A stretch of 64,000 bases of DNA from Maribacter sp. ACAM166 (GTDB lineage Bacteria; Bacteroidota; Bacteroidia; Flavobacteriales; Flavobacteriaceae). A model generated the notes under the pieces. That model was not told where the DNA came from. It searched no databases and saw only the letters and a program-made list of their open reading frames with translations. This document shows, piece after piece, positions 44,060 through 54,191 of the stretch. The stretch lies in assembly GCF_005771495.1 (NCBI RefSeq), contig NZ_VAUW01000024.1, positions 1-64,000 of the forward strand, given 5' to 3'. The first letter of the stretch is position 1. Each line of letters begins with the position of its first letter. Both the position numbers and the translations under genes were made by a program.

Positions 44060-45115
44060 TTAACGAAGTCTTTCTTTAATATAAGTAGACATCACTTCTT
44101 TTTTGTTCAACGCTTTCTCTGCAAAATTGAAAAGGCTTAAACACCTGTCTAGATTTTGATTCTCATACGATACTTTATAGTAGATGTTATTATTCAAATA
44201 GTCTGTAAGCGCCCTTATGCCATGCATAAAAGGCATAAATACGGCGCCAAGTGGAAGACTTTCTTTTTCTGCATCCGTTAAAAATTCAGGGTTTGATGCG
44301 AGTCCGTCTACAAAGGCTTCGAACAGTGCAGTATTAAACGTAATCTTTTCATGATTTTGTTCATCTTCAGGTGCTGTGTTTACAACAGTTCTAATAGCAT
44401 CACCAAAATCGTAATAAAAATAGCCCTTCATTAGTGTGTCTAGGTCGATTAGGCACAAGGCCTTATCAGCGTTCTTGGAGAACAGGATATTATTGAGTTT
44501 TGTATCGTTGTGACAGATACGCACCGGTAGGTTTTCGGTATCTAAATGGTTGAGTTCGTTCAGAAAATAATGTGCTTTTTGAATAGCAACTTCCGCAATC
44601 TGACGTTTTTGGGGTTCGGAGGTGTTAAGCGCTAGTTTAAATTCTTGGGTTCTATGGGGAAGGTTATGAAACTTTGGTAGGGTATCTTTAAATAGGCTGA
44701 CATCTATTTTTTTCAAGAAACGATGGAATGCACCAACGATTCTGCCCGCTTCAAAAGCAATATTCGTATTGGTGGTCGTGTTGTAGGTAGTACTATTAGG
44801 TATATAGTTCATCATGCGCCAGAAACCACCATTTTTCTGTAGGTAATTTGCGCCATTTTTGGTACTTAAAAAAGTAATTTGAGCATAATTATCTGGCCCC
44901 AAATGAGGAAGGGCGTAGCCTATGTTATCCATTAAAATACCTGCATTCTTAAACACATTATGATTTATTTTCTGAAGAATGAATTGTTGGTCCTCCCCAT
45001 CTGTCACCAAAAAGGTGTCATTAATTAGACCGGCATTTAAGGGTGTCCAGTGAAACTGATTTCCGTTGAGGGTAAACTCTTGAAGGATATCAAGAATGTT
45101 TTGTTGGTGGGTCAT
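44060..45115 (-). CDS. Kinase-fold phosphotransferase (APH / choline-kinase-like)
   Basis: 351 residues from the ATG at 45,115 (MTHQQNILDILQEF). The APH-type kinase fold shows GLINDTFLVTDGEDQQFILQKIN in the N-lobe, then the catalytic LPVRICHNDTKLNNILF (HxDxxxxN) and the metal-binding IDLDTLMKGYFYYDFGDAIR. Related flavobacterial proteins belong to the phosphotransferase/mannose- or hexosamine-kinase-like groups; the substrate is uncertain. I see no resistance context. The 363-bp stretch to its right has no visible gene. Confidence 0.82.
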   Translation of the reverse strand: MTHQQNILDILQEFTLNGNQFHWTPLNAGLINDTFLVTDGEDQQFILQKINHNVFKNAGILMDNIGYALPHLGPDNYAQITFLSTKNGANYLQKNGGFWRMMNYIPNSTTYNTTTNTNIAFEAGRIVGAFHRFLKKIDVSLFKDTLPKFHNLPHRTQEFKLALNTSEPQKRQIAEVAIQKAHYFLNELNHLDTENLPVRICHNDTKLNNILFSKNADKALCLIDLDTLMKGYFYYDFGDAIRTVVNTAPEDEQNHEKITFNTALFEAFVDGLASNPEFLTDAEKESLPLGAVFMPFMHGIRALTDYLNNNIYYKVSYENQNLDRCLSLFNFAEKALNKKEVMSTYIKERLR

Positions 45116-45478
45116 AAAAGTGATTTGCGAAATAATTGTTAAAGGTATTAAAACCATTGATGTCAAGCATCAACCCTTGAGATTAGTTCTTCTATTCCGT
45201 TTTAGAAAAGGAACTATGTGGTGTTGTGAAAATTCGTTTAAATGATACTTCGTGTTATGAGCAGGTTAAGCATAGCACACTATAGAACGTAAAAATTTAA
45301 TTTATATACACACAAAGGCAATAGAGGTTATATGTTATACGTTTGTAAGTCAATTCCTATAGTTGTAGATAATTCCGTTTGAGAAATAAAAGTATATTCA
45401 TTTTAAATGCAGTATAACTTTTACGTAAACGATTTGTACCATTAGCCAGTTTTTAAAAGAGATTTAAAACCCCCAATA
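45116..45478. other. Intergenic stretch, nothing identified
   Basis: An AT-rich gap between the kinase-fold gene and the small exported protein gene. No ORF with coding character, strong hairpin or good promoter box is seen. Confidence 0.4.
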
Positions 45479-46033
45479 ATGATTCAGATTAAAACCTACT
45501 TTAAAGTTTCAGTATTATTTCTTACTTCCCTGTACACCCAAGCGCAATGCGAGGTGTTTAAAAGTGAAATTGCCGACGTTAAAAAGTACATGTTGCAGGT
45601 GAGTCAGCTATCTGATTCATTACGTCCGGCTTCTGAAATTGCATCATTTAATGCTAAGTTTAGTACAGCACGATTCAGTACCAAAACGGTTCTGTTATTA
45701 ATGGGACAAGCGGTTACGGCTGCCGATGAAGCTGTTCTTCTTGCTTCGGAAGCACAATATGACTCTCAGAGCTGCGGATTGGTAGAAGCAATGAGTTATA
45801 GCATAGACGCAGAGCGCCATGCCATTGACGCTCGTGATTTTTCCAGTGAGGCATTTGAAAATGTAAAAAGCGCCTCCAAAGCGAGAAACTTGGGAAATTT
45901 ACAGTTCTATATGCGAAAGGCGCAACGTATAATAAGGGAAGCCATAAATTCTGCGGATGCATCTGCATATGCTGCCGAAATTGCACATTACAGCTGTAGT
46001 CATGATGAAGACCATGCCAGTTTAGATAAATAA
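45479..46033 (+). CDS. Small exported hypothetical protein
   Basis: 184 residues with a probable signal peptide (VSVLFLTSLYTQAQC). The rest is rich in alanine, serine and glutamate and is probably all-helical (AVTAADEAVLLASEAQY, DAERHAIDARDFSSEAF). Cysteines near the start, the middle and the end could pair. No recognised domain. It is a single gene between the kinase-fold gene and the MFS gene. The function is unknown. Confidence 0.6.
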   Translation: MIQIKTYFKVSVLFLTSLYTQAQCEVFKSEIADVKKYMLQVSQLSDSLRPASEIASFNAKFSTARFSTKTVLLLMGQAVTAADEAVLLASEAQYDSQSCGLVEAMSYSIDAERHAIDARDFSSEAFENVKSASKARNLGNLQFYMRKAQRIIREAINSADASAYAAEIAHYSCSHDEDHASLDK

Positions 46034-46109
46034 TTTTCTCTGGTAATTTCAGAAATCAAAAAGCGTTAAAAGGTGGTTTAGTGTTGTATGCACTGGGCTA
46101 CAAATAGCA

Positions 46110-47312
46110 CTACACGGTTTCTGCTTTTCCTGCCCCTAAACCCATATATAATTTGAGGACAGCAATTATAAATAACGACATAAGGGCATAGTCCCAATTT
46201 CCTGTCAAGTCAAAAATCCCACCAAATAACATTGGTCCTGTTGCAGCTACTAGATACCCTATAGATTGTGCCATTCCAGATAATTCTGTGGCGCCTTCGG
46301 TATCGCGTGAGCGCAACACTAAAAACAGTAAGGCAAGCCCAAATGTGCCGCCTAAGACGATACCTAATAAAGATATCCACATAGCGACCAAGCCAAACTG
46401 AGGTAAAAGGAGTCCGGTTAAACTTATTAGTTCAAGAAGTATTAATACAACCACTATTCCGCGTTGGTTTTTCAACTTTCCTGCCAAATAGGGGATGCAG
46501 ATAGACCCGATAATTCCGGTTGCTTGAGATAAGGAAAGCATCCAACCGGCAAAGGCAGCATCATAGCCCCTACTTTGTAGAATAACAGGTAGCCATGCCA
46601 AAATAATATAGAACACCATCGACTGTAGCCCCATAAACAGGGCAACTTTCCAAGCCAATTTTGATTTGACCAGTTTTTTCATGGCTACGCTAAAACTTCT
46701 ATTACTCGAGGTTTTAGTCAATTTACCCACCTGGGGCATCCAAACAAAAATAGCTACAAACGATACTAGCCCCCAAACTACTAATGAACCACGCCATCCT
46801 AAATTAAGATTGTCTGCTAGAGGAACACTTAGCCCAGCAGCCGTAGCCGCTCCCACAGACATAATACTAGAATACATACTGGTAATAAACCCAGAATTTT
46901 CACTGAAATTTCGCTTGGTCAAACTGGGCAACAGTACATTTCCAAAGGCGATTCCAATACCTAATAAAAAAGTACCCAAGTAAAGAGCAGGGATCCATTC
47001 AATATAGCGCAGGGCAATCCCTAAAGTCAATAAAATCATGGCTCCTAATAAAGTACCGCCAATACCAAAGCGTTTGGTGAATAAGGGTGTTAGTGTAGAT
47101 ACAACTCCGAATGCAATAAGCGGAAGGGTCGTCAATAACCCTAAAAGCGTATTCGATAACCCTGTACTACTTCTAATTTCTTCGATTAACGGACCTACAC
47201 TTGCTAAGGCAGGACGCAGATTTACCGCAATAAAAATAATACCTACTATTAAAAGGTAGTTATTGATTTTCTTAGGGTTTTTGAAATGGGATTCGGACAT
47301 AGTAATAGCCAT
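46110..47312 (-). CDS. MFS transporter of the CynX/NimT family
   Basis: About 400 residues with twelve predicted membrane segments in two halves, beginning MAITMSESHF then NNYLLIVGIIFIAVNLRPALASVGPLIEEIR, the typical CynX/NimT start. The loop between segments 2 and 3 carries TPLFTKRFGIGGTLLG (a variant of the MFS motif A). Family members move cyanate, nitroimidazoles or related small anions and amides; the substrate here is unknown. Three in-frame ATGs are close together, and the start at 47,312 is a choice. Confidence 0.85.
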   Translation of the reverse strand: MAITMSESHFKNPKKINNYLLIVGIIFIAVNLRPALASVGPLIEEIRSSTGLSNTLLGLLTTLPLIAFGVVSTLTPLFTKRFGIGGTLLGAMILLTLGIALRYIEWIPALYLGTFLLGIGIAFGNVLLPSLTKRNFSENSGFITSMYSSIMSVGAATAAGLSVPLADNLNLGWRGSLVVWGLVSFVAIFVWMPQVGKLTKTSSNRSFSVAMKKLVKSKLAWKVALFMGLQSMVFYIILAWLPVILQSRGYDAAFAGWMLSLSQATGIIGSICIPYLAGKLKNQRGIVVVLILLELISLTGLLLPQFGLVAMWISLLGIVLGGTFGLALLFLVLRSRDTEGATELSGMAQSIGYLVAATGPMLFGGIFDLTGNWDYALMSLFIIAVLKLYMGLGAGKAETV

Positions 47313-47364
47313 ATAAAAACGATGCAAAAGTACCGAAACCTAGACCCATAATTTCTATAGAAGT

Positions 47365-47919
47365 TTAAAATTTATATATAAAACCAAGTGAATAGCTATT
47401 CGCATCGTTTGCAAAACTCAGCTGCATATGTTCCCTTTGGTATGGAGTGGTAAAAATGTAAGCGCTACCGATACCAACAACGGCTCCTGCCAACACATCC
47501 CAACTATCATGTTTTTGGGCATTTATTCGACTATACCCGGTATAGCCTGCTAAAATATAGGCGGGTATTCCGTAACTCCATCCATATCTTTTCTGAATAA
47601 AAGCTGCACTCTGAAACGTGGTTGAGGTATGCCCAGAGGGGAAGGCCCGATTCCCATTGTTGAATGGTCTTTTTTTGTCGGTCGCATATTTGAGACCTAT
47701 GGTTACGGCTTGGTTAAGTGTAAAACCCTTGGCAAATTGCCAAGTACCCTCATAATCGCCGATAACTAAGCTACTTGTGAGCGCTGTTGCGGGCATCACA
47801 AACAGGAGTATATCACCAGAGGTCTGTATCGTCTTGTTTTGACTATAAACAGTTGTGCTAAGTATGAGTAGAAGCGTTATTGTACAGTGTCGTATTTTGT
47901 GCTCGAAAGTAGAACGCAT
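47365..47919 (-). CDS. PAP2-family lipid phosphatase
   Basis: 184 residues from the ATG at 47,919 (MRSTFEHK), which begins the signal-like segment TLLLILSTTVYSQN. The three PAP2 motifs are present: KRPF in KYATDKKRPF, FPSGHTS, and SRINAQKHDSWDV, with both catalytic histidines. It removes phosphate from lipid phosphates such as phosphatidate or undecaprenyl pyrophosphate. It is the last gene of the run with the lipid kinase and the sulfatase-like gene, with which it probably recycles membrane lipid intermediates. Confidence 0.88.
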   Translation of the reverse strand: MRSTFEHKIRHCTITLLLILSTTVYSQNKTIQTSGDILLFVMPATALTSSLVIGDYEGTWQFAKGFTLNQAVTIGLKYATDKKRPFNNGNRAFPSGHTSTTFQSAAFIQKRYGWSYGIPAYILAGYTGYSRINAQKHDSWDVLAGAVVGIGSAYIFTTPYQREHMQLSFANDANSYSLGFIYKF

Positions 47920-48009
47920 AAAGTTTCGTATTTGAGTTTTTTTTAAAAAAATACAATTTGATTCTAAAGAGAATTTAAAGTTCGGATAGGTTGAATACCA
48001 ATAGGTCAA

Positions 48010-48897
48010 TTATTTTGCGGTAAGGACGCACAATGATTTTTCTAAAATGGAAATTGTAAGTTGATTTGTATCTATTCGGTTATGTTCACCATCTACTTGA
48101 GTATCGAAAAAATCTGCATGATTACGGGTAAGTTGCACATTTGTTGTCTGAAAGCTTTTCGATTCTTTTAGCCAATGTACTTTTCTAATAATGATTAAAA
48201 TACCCAGCCATAACATTTTTAATCGATTAATTTTCTTGATGACCAGCACGTCTAACATGCCATCTTGAAGGGAAGCTTTCGGAGTTAAACTCAATTTATA
48301 GCCCATTTCATTTGAATTCGAGACCAAAACGATAAATGGATTTATCATTGGGGCTTCCCCATCGATACCAATGGATAATGGCGTATTCTTTTTAATATCG
48401 CGAAACGTTGTTACACAGGCACTGATATATCCTAAAAGGGTTCTTTTTTCAGAGGACTCATAATGTTTGATTAAACGGGCATCAAAACCTACGCCTGTAT
48501 TGCTAAAAAAATAACGACCGTTGATACTCCCAACATCAATATGTTCTTTATGTTTATCCCTAATAATCTCTAAAGCCTTTCTCCTTTTCTTCGGAATTTT
48601 AAGGTTAGATGCCAATCCGTTGCCCGAACCCATAGGTACAATACCCAAAGCAATATTCTTACCTATTAAACACGTGGCCACTTCATTTATAGTTCCATCA
48701 CCACCGCAGGCAACAATGATATCTGCCTTTTCTAAAATGGATGCTTCTGTCAATTCTGTAGCATGTGCTTTATATTCAGACACCTTTATTGTCAACTCGT
48801 GTACCCCTTTTATAAAATAGGGTTGTAGCTCCTCTTTGGTTAATGAAGCGTTGCCATGACCAGCAATAGGGTTTACGATGAAATGTATACGAATCAT
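48010..48897 (-). CDS. Diacylglycerol-kinase-type lipid kinase (DagK/YegS family)
   Basis: 295 residues with the family hallmarks: IHFIVNPIAGHGNA, the nucleotide-binding GGDGTINEVA, and MGSGNGLASNL. The C-terminal beta-sandwich has DGMLDVLVI and TQVDGEH. It phosphorylates diacylglycerol or a related lipid to the phosphatidate form. Its ATG overlaps the stop of the upstream sulfatase-like gene by 4 bp. In lipoteichoic-type polymer synthesis the diacylglycerol left by phosphoglycerol transfer needs such a kinase, which fits the upstream gene. Confidence 0.9.
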   Translation of the reverse strand: MIRIHFIVNPIAGHGNASLTKEELQPYFIKGVHELTIKVSEYKAHATELTEASILEKADIIVACGGDGTINEVATCLIGKNIALGIVPMGSGNGLASNLKIPKKRRKALEIIRDKHKEHIDVGSINGRYFFSNTGVGFDARLIKHYESSEKRTLLGYISACVTTFRDIKKNTPLSIGIDGEAPMINPFIVLVSNSNEMGYKLSLTPKASLQDGMLDVLVIKKINRLKMLWLGILIIIRKVHWLKESKSFQTTNVQLTRNHADFFDTQVDGEHNRIDTNQLTISILEKSLCVLTAK

Positions 48898-50880
48898 TGA
48901 TTAAGCGATTTTAATTGAAGCCCTCCATTATGGTACAGCTCATCTGCTACTTGGTAATTTGAGATGGCTATTTTTTTAAAGGATTCATCCATTGGTATTT
49001 TTTGTAGACCGTTATCCATAGCGTTCCAGTTATAAAAATTTACTGTTTCTCCATCGCCTAACACTAGAACTTTTCCATCTTTTAGGTATCCTAATTTTCT
49101 ATAATTGCCAATAAGGGCACGTTCATCTTGCGGACCCATTTTAAGGATATCCATTCCGAACAGATTGCTATTGTATTCCCATCCTAAGGTAGAGAATAAC
49201 GTAGGAAAAACATCTATCTGTGAACAAAGCGTACTGATTTTTGAGGCTTGAACATTGGGTAAATTATAAATAAAAGCTGGAATATGGTAGTTAGCCACAT
49301 CCAATTCCCATTTACCTGCACTACTGGCGCAATGATCACTCATAATTACAAAGACAGTATTTTTGAACCAAGGTTTAGTTTTGGCCTCTTTTAAAAACGC
49401 TCCGATTGCATAATCCGTATATTTTACAGCACCACTTCTACCAGTACCAGAGGGAATATCTATTTTTCCTTCCGGATAACTAAACGGTTTATGGTTGGAT
49501 GTGGTCATTACAAAATCGAAAAATGGTTTGCCAGATTGATGAGCTTTATCTGCTTCTTTCAACACCTTATTGTAGATATCTTCGTCGCAAACGCCCCAAG
49601 CATTTTTCAAATGTGACCTCGTCATCTTCTATATTGGTACGCTTTACAGCTATATTGGCATCCAATAGAAATCCACGGCCTCTATCCACAATATTGAAAC
49701 CATTGCCTCCAAAAAAGGTATTCATATTATCAAAGTAGCCATCACCACCATAAAAGAAATTACAATCATATCCTTTTTCCTTGAACACCTCTCCAATTGT
49801 AAAAAGCCCCGTGTTATTATTTCTTTTTACGATGCTACGGCCAGGAGCTGTCGGTATCGAAAGGGCTATAGCCTCCATTCCTCTTACGGTACGCGTTCCT
49901 GTAGCATATAGATTATCAAAGAAAAGACTGTGGTTGACAAGAGAATCTAAAACCGGAGTTATGTTCTGGTCACCACCCAAACTGTTCAGATATTTCCCAC
50001 TAAGACTTTCAATACAGATAAAAATAACATTAGGTTTTTGTTCTGTGCCAGTCGTATCTAAAGAATGAATTGTTCTATAAATCTCATTCTTATCTGGATG
50101 CGTAAATTCGTCGTGAAAGGGTAGGTATTGTTTCTTTATAGTTGTAAAAGCATCAGCTTCTGGGATAGTGCTGTAAAATTTAGAATAAGCCAACTCATTG
50201 TTTCTAAAGGCTGCAAAGAATGAATATATACCGGCTTTTGAAATCTCGTTGTTATACCTGTTTTTCGACCATTCTGCTTGGTCATTGTTTATGAAAAATC
50301 CAAATAGGACACATACTGCAACCCAAGGTAACGTGGCTATAAAGCGTTGTTTAAAAGTCGTCTCGTTTTGAAAAATTGCTTGAAATAAGTTCTTTTTATA
50401 GCATATAAAAAGCGTAGCTGCAACTAAAGTAATTAGTGAACCTAAAAGCAATGGTAAAGTATACGATTCATTAATATTTTTGACCACTTCATAGGTGTAG
50501 ATTAGATAATCTACCGCTATAAAATTAAAGCGCCGTTGAAATTCCTCCCAAAAAGTAAACTCTCCAAAAAAGGAGAAATAGATAATTAGAACAGCCAGAA
50601 AAAACCCGAACCAGGTACTTATTCTATCGAGATAGCTTCCACACCATTTTTTGGGGAAAATTAGCAAATAAAGTAAAAAGGGCATCAAGAACATTGAAAG
50701 TGTTCCAATGTCATATACAAGTCCTGTTGCAAAAGTTCGCACAAGGACACCTATATGCATGTCTACCTCTGAAAAGTCCCAAAATAAAAATGTAAGACGT
50801 ACTAAAAATGAAGTAGTAATGAATAGCAGCACGAATGCTTTAAGTAAGGTATAGCGTTTTGGAAAAAGAAGGTTCCACAT
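48894..50880 (-). pseudogene. LTA-synthase-like membrane sulfatase, frameshifted
   Basis: Two frames together make a complete LtaS-type protein: five N-terminal membrane segments (from MWNLLFPKRYTLLKAFVLLF), then the extracellular sulfatase domain (NVIFICIESLSGKYLNSLGG, YATGTRTVRGMEA with the catalytic threonine, FFYGGDGYF). After the break it continues AWGVCDEDIYNKV, FVIMSDHCAS. One extra A in a run of five (T run at 49,603-49,607 on the plus strand) shifts the frame after DDEVTFE; removing it joins the halves as FENAWG. It could be a real mutation or a sequencing error. It would transfer phosphoglycerol or phosphoethanolamine groups outside the cell membrane. Confidence 0.8.
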
Positions 50881-50964
50881 ATTAAGGTAGTTGTTATAAA
50901 CTGACCTTAAAAGTATGTGGTGATTCTTAAGAGATCTTAAAGCTCACACATTGTTGGGTGAATT

Positions 50965-51704
50965 TTATTTTACAGTTTTTAGTTTTCTGTGTGATATGAT
51001 AATTAAAAACATCATACAAACAAGAGCTACTAAAGACGCAGGTAATGTTCCCAAATCCATCCCCCCTTTGTTTATGGGCTTGGTTAGAAAATCACCGAAG
51101 GTCGCTCCAAAAGGTCTTGTGAAAATAAAGGCAATCCAAAAAAGTACAATCTGGTTGATTTTTGTAAAATAATGCAATAAAATCGCCAAAATAATAATGC
51201 CGGCAGTAACCATCGCGCCATTCATGTAGCTCAACCCAACGACATCACTAAGATAATCGCCAAAGGCCGTACCTAAGCTATTAGAAAATAAAATGGCAAT
51301 CCAATAATAGGTTTCTTTGCTACGATTAGTAATGGGATATACTTCTAAATTATTGAATTTTTATACCATAGAAATAATGTCGTTAATAGCCCAATAAATA
51401 ACAACAAGCTCCCCCATGTATAGCCAAGATGCAGACTTCGGTCAATGAAATCTGAAATCTCTGTGCCTAATGTCGTAGTTGCAATAATGACCAGCCAAAA
51501 CCATATTGGGATGTACTTTTTTCGAGTCAATTGAATTCCTAAAACAATACAGAAAAAAGCAAAGGTGATAAGAATACCGACCATATAGCCCAAACCTAAG
51601 GTTTGCGCAATAAAATCACCCAAGGACTCTCCGAGCGTGGTAGCCACGATTTTCATCAACCAGAAAAGCAAGGTGATTTGTGCTACTTTATTAAGTGTTT
51701 TCAT
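50965..51704 (-). pseudogene. COG4705-type membrane protein, frameshifted
   Basis: Two open pieces (51,345-51,704 and 50,965-51,234) plus an open stretch between them make one protein. It has four repeated units of the TTLGESLGDFIAQTLGLGY type (again TTLGTEISDFIDRSLHLGY, then NSLGTAFGDYLSDVVGLSY and RPFGATFGDFLTKP). The frame breaks at an A run near 51,361-51,365; one more A would restore WYKKFNNLEVYPITNRSKETYYW. It is a multi-pass inner-membrane protein of unknown function, often found beside this kind of two-component system and TonB receptor. Confidence 0.75.
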
Positions 51705-51715
51705 GATAGAAGGAG

Positions 51716-54134
51716 TTATATTTTATATATAAAGCCTCCGCGAAATAATTGGGTTTCAAAATAATTCTGATAGGCGGCTGAAAAACCTTCATTCCTAACT
51801 TCTTGACGAATGCCAAAACGATTAAATATATCGGAAGCAGAGAAGGTGAGTTCCGCTTTTTTGTTCCAAAGGTTTTTCTTGATGCCTAAGTCTATAGAAG
51901 AACGGGACAGCTCTCTACCTTGGGGGAATGTTTTTATCGGAATAATAGACACCCGTTAATTGAAAGGTGAAATCACTAGGCAAACGAAGCTCTGAGGAAA
52001 GCTTTGCGTTCCAAGCATTGGCAGTAGATTCTTCAATTACAAAAGGCCGCACGAATGGAAATAGCACAGTGCCTTCATATTTTTCTATTGCATTTTAGTA
52101 CCAGTTAATAGTACTGGAGAGGCTCCAATTTTGGGTTATGTCTTGACTTACTAATAATTCTAAACCGGTATTGGTAGCACTACCTGTATTTTGGTAGATT
52201 CTATTTACAATATCATAATTAGGATTCGAATCATCAATACTGAAAATACGCATGTATTGATCCTGTATGATTCTATGGTACACGGCGGAAAATAAGGAGC
52301 CAGAATCCCATGAGTATTTGTGAGCCACTTCAAAGGCATCGGTAAATTGAGGGCGTAAATAAGGGTTGCCAACCTTTAAAAGCTCTGGGTCGTCATATTT
52401 TGGGAATACCCGTAATTCTGGTTCACCTGGCCTATCGATACGTCGATTATAAAAAGCAGATATTTTGTTATACTCGTTTAATTTATAGGTGAATCGCACA
52501 CTAGGGAACAACTCAAAATAATCGTATTTATCATTATTAGGATAATAGGTATTCGCAGGGTCTAAGTCATAAAATACGTTTGTCTGTTCTGCTCGTAGGC
52601 CTGCTTCAACATCATAAAATTCTTTTTCCAATAAGTAATTTACATACCCGGCATATAAATTTTCTCCCCAATCGGAAAATGAACCAAGCCCGGGATAAAT
52701 TATAGATTGATTACCTGGAGTAATCGTATAATCTACAGGCAGTCTTCGAATACGCAGTTTCGCCCCTAGTTCAACTCTTCCATTACTAAGAGGCTTTACA
52801 TAATCACTAGATACACTTGTGGTATTTTCTATTGCCTTAATAGTAGTCTTGTCCCTACCAATGCGAACTGAAGAGCTATCGTTTAATGAATAGGTTTCGT
52901 CTTCTAGACCTTGGGTATATTGTGCGTTGGCGCTCAAAGTATGTCCAGTTTGCTTGAATGAATGCCGATAGTTAACTGCGGTATTGACATAACGGGTTAC
53001 TTCCTCTTCTTCCCAATTATAAAATCGGTTTCTGCTATTGGTATTCAAATCAATAAATGCGACTTGAGAAGTATCGATATGCCGTTCACGGTCATAAAGT
53101 CCAGAAAATGTAAAGCTGTTCTTGTCGTCTAGATTATAATCAATTCCGCCATTAATAATCGAACGGAATTGCTTTCGGTTTTCTGGCACTTCAGAAATAA
53201 CATTTCGACCATCATCATAATTTCTAGTCGTAAATTCATTATTCGGCAGCGCTTCTTGAAGTATAAATTCTGATTGCAAGAAGTAATTAAGTTTCCCTTT
53301 TCTATAATTAAGATTGATGCTAGGAATCAATTTAGGGTTTACAGAAAAGCTACCAAGATCAGTAGGCGTGTCGGGTCTTCGTTTACCGAGTGCACCTAAT
53401 CCGAAGGATAGCCCCACATCACCATTTAGGCCCTTTTGTCTCTCTTTTTTGTAGATAATATTTACGATTCCTGCAAAGCCGTTGGCGTCATACTTTGCCG
53501 ATGGATTATTAATAATCTCAATTTTCTCAATGTTGGATGCAGGAATGTTTGCTAATCCCTTTTGGTTACCAAAACCGGTTAAGCTACTTTGTTTCCCATC
53601 AATCAGTACGACCACTTTATCGCTACCTCGTAAAACTACTTTTCCGTCTTGATCAAAGGTGACTCCTGGCATTGTTTTCATGGCATCTAAAACAGAACCA
53701 CCGGCTTGCGCGATATTATTATCAAGATTGAAAGATTTTTTGTTGAGGTCGCTATTGATGGTGGCTTCTTGTCCAACTACTTGCACTTCGTTTAGTTGTT
53801 CTGCACTGGGTTGTAGTAATATTTTTCCAAGGTCATAATCGTTATTTAATCCGCCTGCAATAAATGGCTTTTCTACAGATTCATATCCGATAAATAAAAA
53901 TACTAACATGTATTTTCCTGTAGTAAGTCCTAAGATTTCAAACCGACCATTATCATCGGTTATAGCGCCAGTCACCATATCTTGGGTTTCAGAATTTTGG
54001 ACGGTAACATTGGCAAAAGGTGAATTTTCTTGGGTAATTGCATCATTCAATTGCCCTGTTACTCTTACCGAGCTTTGGGAAAAAGCTTAAGCTACAGAAT
54101 AAAGGCTTAGAAACGCAATGATAATATTTTTCAT
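51716..54134 (-). pseudogene. TonB-dependent receptor-like outer-membrane protein, several inactivating changes
   Basis: A full-length receptor (signal peptide, carboxypeptidase-like domain, plug TMPGVTFDQDGKVVLRGSD and IINNPSAKYDANG, barrel with RRIDRPGEPEL and VGNPYLRPQF) is disrupted three times. The first lesion is a TAA inside the signal peptide (LSLYSVA, stop, AFSQSSVRVTG). The second is a TAA near 52,095 (STINWY, stop, NAIEKYEG). The third is an extra base in the C run at 51,922-51,926, after which the frame continues FPQGRELSRSSIDLG to the normal end. Two of the three are not homopolymer changes, so real decay is likely. Confidence 0.85.
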
Positions 54135-54191
54135 GAAATCAACTTTAAACAACAAGGATACTGCAAGAATCTAAAGACAACTTTAAGAACG

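Noticed and set aside
49567-49625. Programmed frameshift in the LTA-synthase-like gene
   Set aside because: The run is only five A, without a slippery heptamer plus structure, and neighbouring genes show similar loss. Mutation or sequencing error is simpler.
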